64,000 bases of DNA from Oenococcus sicerae (GTDB lineage: Bacteria > Bacillota > Bacilli > Lactobacillales > Lactobacillaceae). The position numbers and the translations under genes were made by a program. Below the pieces are notes generated by a model. The model was not told the DNA's origin. It did no database searches and worked only from the letters and a program-made list of their open reading frames with translations. This document shows positions 8,813 to 18,441 of this stretch, one piece after another; position 1 is the first letter of the stretch, and every line of letters begins with the position of its first letter. Where the stretch lies: contig NZ_CP029684.2 of NCBI RefSeq assembly GCF_004102045.2, positions 372,001 to 436,000 on the forward strand. Reading direction: 5' to 3'.

Positions 8813-10272
8813 AGGCCAAGTGTCTCAATCAGATCAGCTCGCAAATCTTTTATAGCCAGTTTTTGTGTATGGACTGGTTTTTTTGTAAACAAATCAGCAA
8901 TTGCCGCCGGCACAGCTTGTTTGCTGAATTGTGATAGTTTGTTTAAATTCAGCTCTGGATCAGCAGCAGCCGTTTGGCCTAATGCAGTTAAAACAGTTTC
9001 TGCAAATTTAAAAGGACTGGCTGTCGAAACGATCAACTGCTGATCAGGACTGGGGAAATTTTCATTAACGGCAACGGCAACGGCTGTGTGCGGATCTAAG
9101 AGATAGTTATTTTCAGTGAAGATCTTTTTGATCGTTTGACTGGTTTGAGCCGAATCACAAAAGGCAGCATTGAATTGTTTTTGCAATTTAGCCAGCGTCT
9201 TATCATCAATTTCATATGTCTGCTTCTCGGCCAGATCTTTCATCCAACCGGCAACAGAATCGGCACCAGCAAGGTCAAAAAGCAGACGCTCCAAATTGCT
9301 GGAAACTAAAATATCCATCGCGGGACTGCTGGTCACTTTAAAATCACGATCGGCTTGATAAATACCGCTGGCAAAAAAGTCAGTCAAAACATGGTTAGCG
9401 TTTGAAGCAACGGTTAATTTTCCTAAAGGCAGACCCATTTTTTTGGCCCAGTAAGCGGCTAAAATATCGCCAAAATTACCAGTCGGTACGGTCACATCTA
9501 ATGTTTGGCCGGCTTTTAAACGACCTTTTTGGACTAATTGAGCATAGGCATAGACATAATAGACAACCTGTGCTGCCAAGCGGCCAATATTAATGGAATT
9601 AGCTGAAGAAAAGCGCAAGGATCTAGCCTGCATTCGCTGAATCAGTTCTTGGTCGATCAATAATTGTTTCACAGCCTTTTGGGCATCATCGAAATTGCCC
9701 GTCACAGCAACGACATGCGTATTTTTACCGGAAGCCGTCGTCATCTGCTGACGCTGCAGCTTGGAAACACCGACTGACGGGTAATAAACGACAATTTTTG
9801 TCTGAGTCACATTATTAAAACCATTTAAGGCCGCTCCGCCCGTGTCGCCTGAGGTAGCTGTTAAGATAACTAATGTTTCCTTGTGCTGAGTTTTTTGAAT
9901 CGCTGCCGTCAATAAATAAGGCAGAAGCGACAAAGCCATGTCTTTAAAAGCCAGAGTCGGCCCATGAAACAGCTCCAGCAGATCCTTGCGGCTGTCCAGC
10001 TCTTGGATCTTGACCTTTTGCGGATAATCGAAATTTTCGTATGCCTCCGTCAAAAAATTTGTGATCTCGGCCTCGGAAAATTCATCAAAGAAAAGCGACA
10101 AAACTTGCGTTCCGATCGCAACATAACTGGCATCTTTTAATCTTTCCCAATCGAAATCAAGCTTAGGAAAAACAGCCGGCACATACAAACCGCCATCCGG
10201 AGCCAACCCATTCATTAAAGCCTGCAAGCCGCTTACGAGCGGTGCCTTACCGCGTGTACTTTGAAATTTCAT
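8809..10272 (-). CDS. thrC: Threonine synthase
   Basis: A PLP enzyme converting O-phosphohomoserine to threonine. The PLP-lysine motif is visible as HGPTLAFKDMAL, and the N-terminal segment beginning MKFQSTRGKAP is typical of the longer (about 480-residue) ThrC class. I set the start at ATG 10272, with AGAGG just upstream; the frame stays open further but that part runs into the divergent hom gene and does not resemble ThrC. Length 487 residues. Divergent from hom and convergent with aspartokinase. Confidence 0.93.
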   Translation of the reverse strand: MKFQSTRGKAPLVSGLQALMNGLAPDGGLYVPAVFPKLDFDWERLKDASYVAIGTQVLSLFFDEFSEAEITNFLTEAYENFDYPQKVKIQELDSRKDLLELFHGPTLAFKDMALSLLPYLLTAAIQKTQHKETLVILTATSGDTGGAALNGFNNVTQTKIVVYYPSVGVSKLQRQQMTTASGKNTHVVAVTGNFDDAQKAVKQLLIDQELIQRMQARSLRFSSANSINIGRLAAQVVYYVYAYAQLVQKGRLKAGQTLDVTVPTGNFGDILAAYWAKKMGLPLGKLTVASNANHVLTDFFASGIYQADRDFKVTSSPAMDILVSSNLERLLFDLAGADSVAGWMKDLAEKQTYEIDDKTLAKLQKQFNAAFCDSAQTSQTIKKIFTENNYLLDPHTAVAVAVNENFPSPDQQLIVSTASPFKFAETVLTALGQTAAADPELNLNKLSQFSKQAVPAAIADLFTKKPVHTQKLAIKDLRADLIETLGL

Positions 10273-10310
10273 ATAACCTCTGCGGTCATAATAGCAGAAA
10301 GGGATGGCTC

Positions 10311-10327
10311 GTGTTAATATTTGTTCA
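10311..10327 (+). promoter_or_regulatory. Extended -10 promoter of hom, predicting a leaderless mRNA
   Basis: TG-T-TAATAT (TG at 10312-10313, hexamer 10315-10320) is a good extended -10 element. Counting 7 nt on from the hexamer puts the transcription start at 10327, exactly the A of the hom ATG. No Shine-Dalgarno sequence lies at the usual distance, and the -35 region is poor, as is usual for extended -10 promoters. Confidence 0.5.
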
Positions 10328-11625
10328 TGAAAAACTATCGAATTGGTATTTTTGGTTTGGGAACTGTTGCGACCGGTGTTGCCAAAATTCTCAAAGAACA
10401 AAGTCATATATATGCAGAAAAATTCGCCGTCAGTTTCGAAATTGTACAAGTGGTTGTCCATAATCTTGATAAAAAACGCGATCCAAAAACCAGCGGTCTA
10501 ACTATTTCAGATGATCCTAAAACAATTCTCGACAATCCGGACATTGATATCGTGATCGAGCTGGTCGGCGGCAAAACAGCAGCCAAAACAATTATCGAAA
10601 AATCGTTAAAAGCAAAAAAACACGTGATCACAGCCAACAAAGACCTGATCGCCAGTCAAGGACGCAAATTAAGTCGATTGGCAAGCGAAAATCATGTTGG
10701 TCTCTTCTATGAAGCAGCCGTTGCTGGCGGTATCCCGATTCTGCGGGCCCTTTCCACTAGCTTGGCTTCTGATGATATCGAGCAGATCAATGGCATTATC
10801 AACGGCACTTCGAATTTTATTCTGTCGCAAATGCGCCAAAAGCAAATGTCTTACCATGACGCTTTAACGTTGGCACAAGAAAAAGGTTTTGCTGAAGCCG
10901 ATCCAACCAACGATGTTGATGGTATTGATGCTGCCTATAAATTGCAAATTTTAGCTGATTTTGCTTTCGGCAAACAAATCAATCAGAAGGATATTCAAAT
11001 GGGCGGTATCCGCACGATCACACAAACCGATCTGCAAGATGTAGCTGAACTCGGTTATGAGATCAAGCTATTGGCCAACGCAACGATTATTGCTAACAAA
11101 CTCGCATTATCAGTCGAACCGACACTCGTGCCAAAAGATCATCCGCTAGCATCAGTTCAAAACGAAAATAACGCTGTTTTCGTGACGGGCAAATACGCTG
11201 GCGGTTTAATGTTTTATGGACCAGGTGCTGGTGAATTTCCGACTGCCAACTCCGTTGTAGCTGATCTTTTATCCTTGGTTAACAGTGGCGACCGGCCAGC
11301 TGTTTTTAATTCACATCCTGATTCAGAAGTTTCATTAGCCGGTCCCAAAGATCGCATTGCCAGTCGTTATATTGTTTTGACCGTCACCAATCGTCCTGGC
11401 GCCATGCATAAATTGTCGGCTTTCTTTTTGATGAGCAATATTAATTTTCGAAATATTCGTCAGTATGATCCAATCGGTGAAACAACAAGAGTCGTCATTA
11501 TTACCTACCCCGCCTCTGACGCACAATTGAATCCAGTCAAGACAACCATCAAACAAGCACGCGGTGTCAAAATCATTCACGAATTCAAATTGCTGATCGA
11601 ACCAAAAGGCGGCCAACGTGACTGA
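10327..11625 (+). CDS. hom: Homoserine dehydrogenase
   Basis: Reduces aspartate semialdehyde to homoserine. The 432-residue protein has an N-terminal NAD(P)-binding motif GLGTVATGVAKIL, the central NGTSNFIL segment of the catalytic domain and a C-terminal ACT domain beginning near SRYIVLTVTNRPGAM, the usual site of threonine feedback. I chose ATG 10327 over the in-frame TTG at 10321. It overlaps thrB by 8 bp, so the two are translated together. Confidence 0.94.
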   Translation: MKNYRIGIFGLGTVATGVAKILKEQSHIYAEKFAVSFEIVQVVVHNLDKKRDPKTSGLTISDDPKTILDNPDIDIVIELVGGKTAAKTIIEKSLKAKKHVITANKDLIASQGRKLSRLASENHVGLFYEAAVAGGIPILRALSTSLASDDIEQINGIINGTSNFILSQMRQKQMSYHDALTLAQEKGFAEADPTNDVDGIDAAYKLQILADFAFGKQINQKDIQMGGIRTITQTDLQDVAELGYEIKLLANATIIANKLALSVEPTLVPKDHPLASVQNENNAVFVTGKYAGGLMFYGPGAGEFPTANSVVADLLSLVNSGDRPAVFNSHPDSEVSLAGPKDRIASRYIVLTVTNRPGAMHKLSAFFLMSNINFRNIRQYDPIGETTRVVIITYPASDAQLNPVKTTIKQARGVKIIHEFKLLIEPKGGQRD

Positions 11626-12508
11626 AATTATTGTGCCAGCTACCAGTGCCAACATGGGTCCTGGATTCGACTCGCTTGGTTTGTCTGTCAACTTGTTTTT
11701 AAAAATCAAAATCGGTCCCAAAAGCGATCAATGGTTCGTACATCATCCTTTTGGCAAAGAAGTTCCTAGCGATGAACAAAATATGATCGTTTTATCAGCC
11801 TTGACGGTCGACCCGAATATTCATCCGCGAGAAATTTTTGTTCGTTCCGATATTCCTTTAGCACGCGGTTTAGGCTCCTCCTCTTCAGCGATCGTTGGCG
11901 GTCTCTTGCTAGGAAATACATTGTCTGGATCTGTGGAATTAAGCAAACAGCAGATTCTCGATCGCGCTGTCAAAATCGAAGGTCATCCAGATAACGTTGC
12001 GCCGGCTATTTTCGGCGGAATCGTCATTGGCGGTCCTAATCCGATCAAAGATGATGATTTTTGGACCTATCAGACTGACAGCCCCAAAAATTATGTGCCG
12101 ATCGCAGTTATTCCACACCGTCAACTTGCGACCAGCGCCTCAAGAAGTGCGCTGCCCAAAGTTCTCGATCGGCACATCGCTATCAAAGTCAGTGCTCAAA
12201 GCAACCTGCTTGTTGCTTCAATTTTTAAACAAGACTGGCAAAAGACCTGTCAGCTCTTAGAAGTCGATCAATTTCATGAACCCTATCGATTAAAATTAGT
12301 GCCTGAATTAAAAATTGTGCGCAGTATTTGTCATGCGCACAATATCTTTGGCAGCTATTTGTCAGGTGCTGGGACGACGATCATGATTATGACAAAAAAA
12401 GACCAAGCCGACTTGCTGCTTGACCAATTAAAAAAATCGCCTTCCTTGGCTGATTGTGACATTGCAGCTCTGGCTTTTGACTCACTGGGTTCGAGAATTT
12501 TAGCGTAA
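11618..12508 (+). CDS. thrB: Homoserine kinase
   Basis: A GHMP-family kinase phosphorylating homoserine, the substrate-forming step for ThrC. The ATP-binding motif PLARGLGSSSSAIVGG and the N-terminal PATSANMGPGFDSLG motif are clear; 296 residues is the normal length. Its start lies inside the end of hom, so it depends on the same transcript. With thrC, hom and aspartokinase it nearly completes aspartate-to-threonine synthesis; aspartate semialdehyde dehydrogenase is not in the window. Confidence 0.94.
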   Translation: MTEIIVPATSANMGPGFDSLGLSVNLFLKIKIGPKSDQWFVHHPFGKEVPSDEQNMIVLSALTVDPNIHPREIFVRSDIPLARGLGSSSSAIVGGLLLGNTLSGSVELSKQQILDRAVKIEGHPDNVAPAIFGGIVIGGPNPIKDDDFWTYQTDSPKNYVPIAVIPHRQLATSASRSALPKVLDRHIAIKVSAQSNLLVASIFKQDWQKTCQLLEVDQFHEPYRLKLVPELKIVRSICHAHNIFGSYLSGAGTTIMIMTKKDQADLLLDQLKKSPSLADCDIAALAFDSLGSRILA

Positions 12509-12509
12509 G

Positions 12510-12536
12510 AAAAAAGTTCTCATTTTCAGAGAACTT
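12510..12536 (-). terminator. Terminator of veg
   Basis: An 8-bp perfect stem (AAGTTCTC / GAGAACTT) is followed by a T-run on the minus strand. The right arm overlaps the veg stop codon. On the plus strand no T-run follows, so thrB termination here would be weak. Confidence 0.75.
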
Positions 12537-12786
12537 AAGCTGTCTTTGCTTGACGTCCAAAATTAACATCAATATTTTTAGTTAGGATATCTGTGTAGCT
12601 ATATGAAACACGTTCAAAGGTTCCTTCGGCTTGGTCCAATTCGACAACGAACAAAGACGGATAGGTTTCTACCAATACACCTTGGCGAGTAGTGGTTTTT
12701 TTGCGACCCGCTTGAGCAATCACGGTAATCGGGCTACCGAGCTTTTCATCAAGATTGTCTTTAATATTCTGTAATACTTCTGGCAT
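12535..12786 (-). CDS. veg: Veg family protein
   Basis: An 83-residue protein with the Veg signature: an N-terminal helix (IKDNLDEKLGSPI), then GRKKTTTRQGVLVETYPSLFVVELD and a VSYSYTDILT segment. In Bacillus, Veg promotes biofilm formation; whether it does here is unknown. I chose ATG 12786, which follows GAGGAGG at 4 nt; an upstream ATG would include the ribosome-binding site itself. Its place next to rsmA and rnmV is conserved in Firmicutes. Confidence 0.88.
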   Translation of the reverse strand: MPEVLQNIKDNLDEKLGSPITVIAQAGRKKTTTRQGVLVETYPSLFVVELDQAEGTFERVSYSYTDILTKNIDVNFGRQAKTA

Positions 12787-12855
12787 ACTACCTCCTCGCA
12801 TTATATGACCATTAAATTTTATCAGATATCACGATTTTTTGCAAGAGATAAGACG

Positions 12856-13734
12856 TTATTTTTCCGAAAAAGTATCATTTTGATGCAAATTTTCGACTAA
12901 TTGTTCGTAATTTCCAAGAGTCAAACGTTCCCCACGGACATTTAAATCCAACCCAGTTGCTATGATCGAACGTTCGATTTTGGCTCGATTTTCATCACTT
13001 CGACCAAAACGATAGAGCAAATTATTGACAAGCGATTTGCGACGATGAGCAAAGCCGGCTTTTATGATCGAAAAAAGATTTTTTTCATATTCAAAAGGCT
13101 GGAAATCTGCTTTCGGCGTTAAAGAAACCACAGCCGAATCCACATTTGGCGATGGCAGGAAAGCTGTCCTAGGCACCTGTTGGATAATATGAACCCGCAT
13201 TTTATATTGGATCGCCAAACTTAACTCGCCATACTCTTTGCTGCCAACACCAGCTTGCAGACGTGCCGCGACCTCTTTTTGCATCATCACTGTAATTGAG
13301 CGAAAATTCAAGTCACTGTTCAGCAAGTAAAATAGAATCGGCGTCGTAATATAATAAGGCAGATTAGCAACTATTTTCAAAGATTTTGTCCCAGCATAAA
13401 TGCCAAAGTCTGTCTTCAAAATATCCTGATTAATAACTTGAATATTGTCATAAGAAGCCAGCGTTTCCGCTAAGATCGGTATCAACTTTTTATCAATTTC
13501 ATAGGCCACGACCCTAGCAGCGACTTTAGCGAGTTGTTCGGTCAAAGAGCCAATGCCCGGGCCGATCTCGATCACAGTATCTTCAGGACCAATCTCAGCG
13601 CCTTGCACAATATCTTGCAAAACACTTAGATCGGTCAAAAAATTCTGGCCAAAACGTTTGCTAGCATGCAAATTATATTGATTTAAAATCGCCTGCGTTC
13701 TTGTAGGACTTCCAATTGCCGGAATATCAGTCAA
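12856..13734 (-). CDS. rsmA: 16S rRNA (adenine1518/1519-N6)-dimethyltransferase
   Basis: Dimethylates two adjacent adenines near the 3' end of 16S rRNA. The 292-residue protein shows the SAM-binding motif [13 protein letters not shown] and the catalytic [10 protein letters not shown] motif typical of KsgA. It overlaps the 3' end of rnmV by 8 bp, giving a tatD-rnmV-rsmA operon concerned with RNA and ribosome maturation. Confidence 0.95.
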   Translation of the reverse strand: MTDIPAIGSPTRTQAILNQYNLHASKRFGQNFLTDLSVLQDIVQGAEIGPEDTVIEIGPGIGSLTEQLAKVAARVVAYEIDKKLIPILAETLASYDNIQVINQDILKTDFGIYAGTKSLKIVANLPYYITTPILFYLLNSDLNFRSITVMMQKEVAARLQAGVGSKEYGELSLAIQYKMRVHIIQQVPRTAFLPSPNVDSAVVSLTPKADFQPFEYEKNLFSIIKAGFAHRRKSLVNNLLYRFGRSDENRAKIERSIIATGLDLNVRGERLTLGNYEQLVENLHQNDTFSEK

Positions 13735-14281
13735 TGTCTTTCATCGCTTCTTTCAATTCTTTTTTTGTGATACCAAACAGCCGGAGTCTTTTTAATAGCT
13801 GTTTGCCGTTTACTTGGCCTAAATGACATTTCTTTGCGAGCTTTTCTCTTAAAACAGCCGATCCTTGAGCATCGATCAGCCCCAGTCGGCTCAGATCTTC
13901 ACGCATAATATCAGAAGTCGAGGCATTTTCTTTGACAAATTTCCCTAATAATTGTCTTAAAAGATCTGGATCAGCATGTTCAACACCCAGAGATCCTTTG
14001 TGATGAGGCCGGCCGTCAGCTTTATTTAGAAAAATTTGTTTGACATTCGGTACACGTTTTAAAACAATTTTCCTGATCCGCTCACCTTGAAAATCTGGGT
14101 CAGTCAACAGAATGATATCGTGTTTTTCCTCAGCTTTGGCAATCAAATCCAAAACAGCAGAAGAGATTTTTGATCCACCTGTCTCGATCGTCTGGACAAA
14201 TTCACCAAAAGCAACGCGCAAACGTGCCGTATCATCTTTGCCTTCAACGACAAAAATCACCTGGCTTAGTTTTTCGGCCAT
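13727..14281 (-). CDS. rnmV: Ribonuclease M5
   Basis: Matures the 5S rRNA precursor. The 184-residue protein begins with a TOPRIM domain: the acidic FVVEGKDD motif near the N-terminus and [13 protein letters not shown] further on supply the metal-binding residues. Length and gene order (between tatD and rsmA, overlapping both) are standard for Firmicutes. Confidence 0.94.
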   Translation of the reverse strand: MAEKLSQVIFVVEGKDDTARLRVAFGEFVQTIETGGSKISSAVLDLIAKAEEKHDIILLTDPDFQGERIRKIVLKRVPNVKQIFLNKADGRPHHKGSLGVEHADPDLLRQLLGKFVKENASTSDIMREDLSRLGLIDAQGSAVLREKLAKKCHLGQVNGKQLLKRLRLFGITKKELKEAMKDID

Positions 14282-15066
14282 ACACGGTAAGCATTTTCTC
14301 TTGTGATTTTGGCCAGCTGGTTGCGATCAATTTCTAATAATTTTGCTAAACCATCGACGACAAATTTCGTCCAAGCCGGTTCGTTAGTTTGGCCGCGTTT
14401 TGGTACCGGGGCTAAGTATGGTGCATCCGTTTCCACTAAAATACGATCAAGCGGTACCGACTTTGCAGCTTCATGAATTTCTGAGGTGTTTTTAAAAGTG
14501 GCCATGCCAGAAAAACTGATGTAGCCGCCTAGTGCTACTAATTTTTCTGCTTGATCAACCGTGCCTGCAAAAGAATGCATCTCAAATTTTTTGACTGATC
14601 GTTCCTGCAAAATTCGATAAACATCGTCAAAGGAATCACGCATATGGATCGTGACCGGTAAATCGAATTCAGCTGCCAAGTCTAGATGTTTTTCAAAAGC
14701 CGCGATCTGCTGATCACGATCAAAATTTTTCCAGTGCCAATCAAGTCCTGTCTCGCCAACGCCGATCACAGTCGGATCATTTAATTGCTGACGTAATAAT
14801 TTTTCTGCTGCTGCATCAAATTTGTCCGTGTCTTCTGGCTGAAAACCGATGATCGCACGAATACCCTGGTCAGCAAAATCATGGGCAATTTGGATCGCAC
14901 GCTGATTACCTTGCGGATCGTAACCGACAACATTCATTTCCATGACACGAAATTCGTGAGCTCGGCCAACGTAAGCTGCAACGTCATGATACAAAGCATC
15001 ATCATTTAAGTGAGTATGCGTATCATAAACATCCCCGGGTATTTTAGTTGGATCGTAAATAGTCAT
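14266..15066 (-). CDS. TatD family metal-dependent hydrolase (DNase)
   Basis: A TIM-barrel metallohydrolase with the N-terminal metal motif DTHTHLN (His17, His19), the central GVGETGLDW glutamate motif, and VETDAPYLAP near the C-terminus. At 266 residues it has the usual length. TatD proteins act as 3'-5' nucleases in repair or turnover; the exact substrate here is inferred. First gene of the tatD-rnmV-rsmA operon, overlapping rnmV by 16 bp. Confidence 0.92.
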   Translation of the reverse strand: MTIYDPTKIPGDVYDTHTHLNDDALYHDVAAYVGRAHEFRVMEMNVVGYDPQGNQRAIQIAHDFADQGIRAIIGFQPEDTDKFDAAAEKLLRQQLNDPTVIGVGETGLDWHWKNFDRDQQIAAFEKHLDLAAEFDLPVTIHMRDSFDDVYRILQERSVKKFEMHSFAGTVDQAEKLVALGGYISFSGMATFKNTSEIHEAAKSVPLDRILVETDAPYLAPVPKRGQTNEPAWTKFVVDGLAKLLEIDRNQLAKITRENAYRVWPKN

Positions 15067-15092
15067 GTTTCTAGTATAAAAGAAAAAAACAC

Positions 15093-16034
15093 TTATTCAG
15101 CGTTTTTAAGGGCTTCAGCTGTTTTCGATTTAATAAAATCAGCTGATTTTTTAAGTTGCACCTGCTCTTGTGCAGTCAATTCAAGCTTAAGCTGTTTGAC
15201 AATGCCCTGCTTGCCAATGATGGCTGGATAGCCTAAGTAAGTATCCAAGGGTTCATAATAGTTAGAAACCGGTAATTCTGCGTGCGCGTCATTTAAAATG
15301 GCTTTGATCAGACGTACTGCTGCAGCTGAAATACCGTAATTCGTATATTGTTTGCCAAAAAATACCGTATGACCACCCATTTTAGCATCATGATCGATTT
15401 GATCGAGATCTAAATCAGGATATTGACCACTCGCCAGCAACTTTTTGATAGGTTCGCCCAAAACACGAACTGTGGACCAAGCAACGAACTGAGAATTGCC
15501 ATGTTCGCCAAGACTATAGCCGTCAACACTACGCGGATCGATATCCAGGGCAGCTGCCGTTGCCCGTTTCATACGGGCTGAATCCAATAAAGTCCCGGTC
15601 CCAATTACTTGATTTCTCGGTAAGGCCGTCATTTTTTGAAACAAGGACGTGATAACATCACAAGGATTCGAGATCACAATGAGTACACCATGAAAACCAC
15701 TAGCTTTTAATTGTGGTGCCGACGCTTCAACATACTGTTTGGAATAACTGAATTCAGCAAAACGATCAGTCGGTGTTTTCCAAGCCTCCGCGATATTACC
15801 AAATCCACTGACGACAATATCAGCGTCCGCCAGATCCGCATAATGGCCAGCGAAAACAGTCGTATGATGATCGAGATTAGCTTGAGCATCTTGAAAGTCC
15901 AAAACATCAGCCGCTAGTTTCTTAACGTTAGGATCGATCATGACAAGCGAGTCAGTCGTGCCTTCGATGATCAATTGATGTGCGATCGTCGAACCAACAT
16001 GACCGCTAGCAAGAATTCCTATTTTTCTCGTCAT
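15093..16034 (-). CDS. L-lactate dehydrogenase-like L-2-hydroxyacid dehydrogenase
   Basis: An NAD-dependent 2-ketoacid reductase. The 313-residue protein has the N-terminal nucleotide motif GHVGST, the NPCDV segment (NPVDV in most lactate dehydrogenases), the IGTGTLLDSARM signature and the catalytic histidine in GEHGNSQ. The variant residues and low apparent similarity to housekeeping Ldh suggest L-2-hydroxyisocaproate dehydrogenase or another hydroxyacid dehydrogenase rather than the main glycolytic enzyme. It lies 3 nt downstream of the aldo-keto reductase, so the two reductases are probably co-transcribed and may help re-oxidise NAD(P)H. Confidence 0.82.
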   Translation of the reverse strand: MTRKIGILASGHVGSTIAHQLIIEGTTDSLVMIDPNVKKLAADVLDFQDAQANLDHHTTVFAGHYADLADADIVVSGFGNIAEAWKTPTDRFAEFSYSKQYVEASAPQLKASGFHGVLIVISNPCDVITSLFQKMTALPRNQVIGTGTLLDSARMKRATAAALDIDPRSVDGYSLGEHGNSQFVAWSTVRVLGEPIKKLLASGQYPDLDLDQIDHDAKMGGHTVFFGKQYTNYGISAAAVRLIKAILNDAHAELPVSNYYEPLDTYLGYPAIIGKQGIVKQLKLELTAQEQVQLKKSADFIKSKTAEALKNAE

Positions 16035-16037
16035 CGT

Positions 16038-16889
16038 TCAGCCCTGTGTCGCATTATGGAAATGATCCGGCGCGGCATCCGGCAAAGCATTCAAAAGAGT
16101 CATATCACTGGCTGAGATCGTAAAATCTAATTGCGTGTTTTCTTGAATATGAGTCTCACTGATCGCTTTAGGCAGCGTGATCGTGCCATTCTGAAGTGTA
16201 AAACGCAAAGCCAACCGTGCAACGCTGACTGAATATTTATCAGCAATATCACGCACAGCTTTCGAATTCAAAATATCACCAGTTGCAAGTGGCGAATAAG
16301 CTTCGAGACGAATATCGTTTGCGGCCGCATATGCAGCAATTTTTGGTTCTGTAAAACCGATATAATATTGGACCTGATTGACAACTGGCTTAATTTCGGC
16401 AATATTCAAAATGTTCTTCATGTCATGAACATCGAAATTAGAAATGCCGATCGACTTCACACGGCCGCTCTTCTGCAATTCTTCGAGTGTCTGCCAGGTC
16501 TCGGTATTCTCTGCATCAAAATGTCTGCTGGCAGCTTCTCTCCATGGCCATGGTGCATGGATCAAATAAAGATCGAGATAATCGAGACCTAAAGCTGCTA
16601 GCGAATGATCAAAGTCCGCTAAGATCGCATCTCTCTTTTTGTCCTCAGCTGGTAATTTAGTCGTGATCCATAAATCGTCTCTGTCCACATCCGAGTCAGC
16701 GATCGCTTTACCAACTGACCGCTCGTTACGATAGTTTTGAGCCGTATCAATGTGTCGATAGCCAGCTTTTAAAGCATTTGAAACAGCCTGATAAGCCACA
16801 TCGCCATCAGGCGTTTGCCAAGTACCAAAGCCTACTTTTGGAATTTTTGTGCCATTATTCAGCGTATAGGTGTCCGTTAAAATTGCCAT
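16038..16889 (-). CDS. Aldo/keto reductase
   Basis: An NADPH-dependent carbonyl reductase of the 2,5-diketo-D-gluconate reductase-like class, 283 residues. The catalytic tetrad can be read as Asp in RHIDTAQNY, Tyr in the same motif, Lys in TTKLPAE and His in LIHAPWPW. The C-terminal LPKAISETHIQENT segment binds the cofactor phosphate. Start ATG 16889 follows AGGAGAAAAATTT; a longer frame upstream lacks support. Likely co-transcribed with the downstream hydroxyacid dehydrogenase. Confidence 0.92.
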   Translation of the reverse strand: MAILTDTYTLNNGTKIPKVGFGTWQTPDGDVAYQAVSNALKAGYRHIDTAQNYRNERSVGKAIADSDVDRDDLWITTKLPAEDKKRDAILADFDHSLAALGLDYLDLYLIHAPWPWREAASRHFDAENTETWQTLEELQKSGRVKSIGISNFDVHDMKNILNIAEIKPVVNQVQYYIGFTEPKIAAYAAANDIRLEAYSPLATGDILNSKAVRDIADKYSVSVARLALRFTLQNGTITLPKAISETHIQENTQLDFTISASDMTLLNALPDAAPDHFHNATQG

Positions 16890-16957
16890 AAATTTTTCTC
16901 CTATGCAGATCATTATAATCCCAGTTTTAAATGTTGAAATTATGCGAAAATTGACTT

Positions 16958-17383
16958 ATGATAAAAAAAGACCTGTCCAAACTAACTAAAGAGCAGTATG
17001 AAGTCACACAAAAAGGCGCCACAGAGCGTCCTTTTACCGGTAAGTATGATGATTTTTATCAAGAAGGTATTTATGTTGATCTAGTCGATGGCACAGCATT
17101 GTTTTCCAGCAAGGATAAGTATGATGCCGGCTGCGGCTGGCCGAGTTTTACGAAAGCCATTGACGACCCAGCTGTGAAAGAAAAGACTGATTTTTCTGCC
17201 GGCATGATTCGAACCGAAGTCCGCAGTCAAGAATCAAACAGTCACTTAGGCCATGTTTTTAAAGATGGTCCGACAGACAAAGGTGGTCTGCGCTATTGTA
17301 TTAACTCGGCAGCCTTAAAATTTATCCCCGTCAAAGAAATGGCAGCAGCTGGATACGGTGATTATTTGAAAGCATTTGAATAA
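16958..17383 (+). CDS. msrB: Peptide methionine (R)-S-oxide reductase MsrB
   Basis: Reduces the R-epimer of methionine sulfoxide. The 141-residue protein carries GCGWPSF and the catalytic [17 protein letters not shown] and RYCINSAAL segments, with the resolving and nucleophilic cysteines in the expected places. No obvious ribosome-binding site precedes the ATG. A palindromic TATAAT at 16914-16919 could serve both this gene and the divergent aldo-keto reductase. Confidence 0.95.
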   Translation: MIKKDLSKLTKEQYEVTQKGATERPFTGKYDDFYQEGIYVDLVDGTALFSSKDKYDAGCGWPSFTKAIDDPAVKEKTDFSAGMIRTEVRSQESNSHLGHVFKDGPTDKGGLRYCINSAALKFIPVKEMAAAGYGDYLKAFE

Positions 17384-17396
17384 GCGGGCGAAAAAT

Positions 17397-18380
17397 TTAA
17401 TTCTGAAACAGATCGGCAAATTCTTGAATCGAAATGTTTTCACCAAAATAATTTTTAAAAGGCAGTGTTTGGCAAAGCTTTTCGACGGCCGCATGTGAGA
17501 ATGCCTGCCCGATAAGAGCCTGTTCGAGTTGTGAAATATCGCCAATGCCGAGAAAATCACCTTGAATTTTAATCGCACTAATGCGACCCCGATCAATATT
17601 CGCGTGTAGCTCGATTCGACCCCCAGCAAAACGTTTGTGCTGATTAAATTGAAATGCAGGCGTTGTTCCCCAGTTCCAATCCCAACTGACAAAAGTGTCA
17701 TCACGCAATTGCTGGACACGCGCCCATGCAGCCGAACTGAGTTTTAGCTCATTATCACCAGCTGCTAATTCCTTAGTTAATTGTTTTTTTAAATCTAAAA
17801 TGGTAAATCCGGCCGGCAAAGCATCCTTGATCAGACCGACGCGGCTTTGAACAGATTTGGCTGCTTTAGAAATAAATTTATCTTTAGCCGGCGTCAATAC
17901 ATGGCTCATCACTTCCGTATTAATATCAAATAATAGCGTGCCGTGATGCAATAGCCGGCCATTAACGTAGCGTTGGGCACTTCCAGAGACCTTCTTGCCT
18001 TTGATCACTAAATCGTTTCTGCCATCGGCTATAACTGCCACACCGATCTGGTGCAAGGCGTCTACCATGGGCTGCACAAATTTTTTAAAATTAACTTTGC
18101 CCGGATCCTCGACCGGCAGCACGAAAGAAAAACTAATATTGCCCAAATCATCGTAAACAGCACCGCCGCCAGTTTCTCGTCGTGCTACTTGAATATGGTG
18201 CTCGCGGGCATAAGCCTGATTTACTTCAGCGAAAGAATTTTGATTTTTGCCAACAATCACGGCATTGCCATACTGAGAAAAAAAGAACACAGCTTCAGTC
18301 AAATCAGCTTCTTCTAGCAAATAATGTTCTAATGCGACATTGTAATAAGCATCCGTATTCTGATAACTAATATATTTCAT
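17397..18380 (-). CDS. lplA: Lipoate-protein ligase A
   Basis: Attaches scavenged lipoate to the E2 or H subunits of 2-oxoacid dehydrogenase and glycine cleavage complexes. The 327-residue protein has the lipoate-binding RRETGGGAVYDDLGN motif and the conserved KVSGSAQR segment, followed by the C-terminal accessory domain, so it is the full-length two-domain type. Converges on msrB with a 13-nt gap. Confidence 0.93.
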   Translation of the reverse strand: MKYISYQNTDAYYNVALEHYLLEEADLTEAVFFFSQYGNAVIVGKNQNSFAEVNQAYAREHHIQVARRETGGGAVYDDLGNISFSFVLPVEDPGKVNFKKFVQPMVDALHQIGVAVIADGRNDLVIKGKKVSGSAQRYVNGRLLHHGTLLFDINTEVMSHVLTPAKDKFISKAAKSVQSRVGLIKDALPAGFTILDLKKQLTKELAAGDNELKLSSAAWARVQQLRDDTFVSWDWNWGTTPAFQFNQHKRFAGGRIELHANIDRGRISAIKIQGDFLGIGDISQLEQALIGQAFSHAAVEKLCQTLPFKNYFGENISIQEFADLFQN

Positions 18381-18400
18381 AACTGTCTCCTAGACAAATT

Positions 18401-18433
18401 AAAAAACAATGCTGAAAAATAGCATTGTTTTTT
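18401..18433. terminator. Bidirectional rho-independent terminator
   Basis: A long perfect inverted repeat, AAAAAACAATGCT and its complement, flanks a 7-nt loop and gives T-runs on both strands. It lies after the small gene at 18442-18669 and before lplA, separating their transcripts. Confidence 0.88.
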
Positions 18434-18441
18434 ATATCTTT

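Noticed and set aside
10273-10461. N-terminal extension of threonine synthase
   Set aside because: The extra 63 residues lie over the divergent hom gene and do not resemble ThrC; ATG 10272 has a ribosome-binding site.
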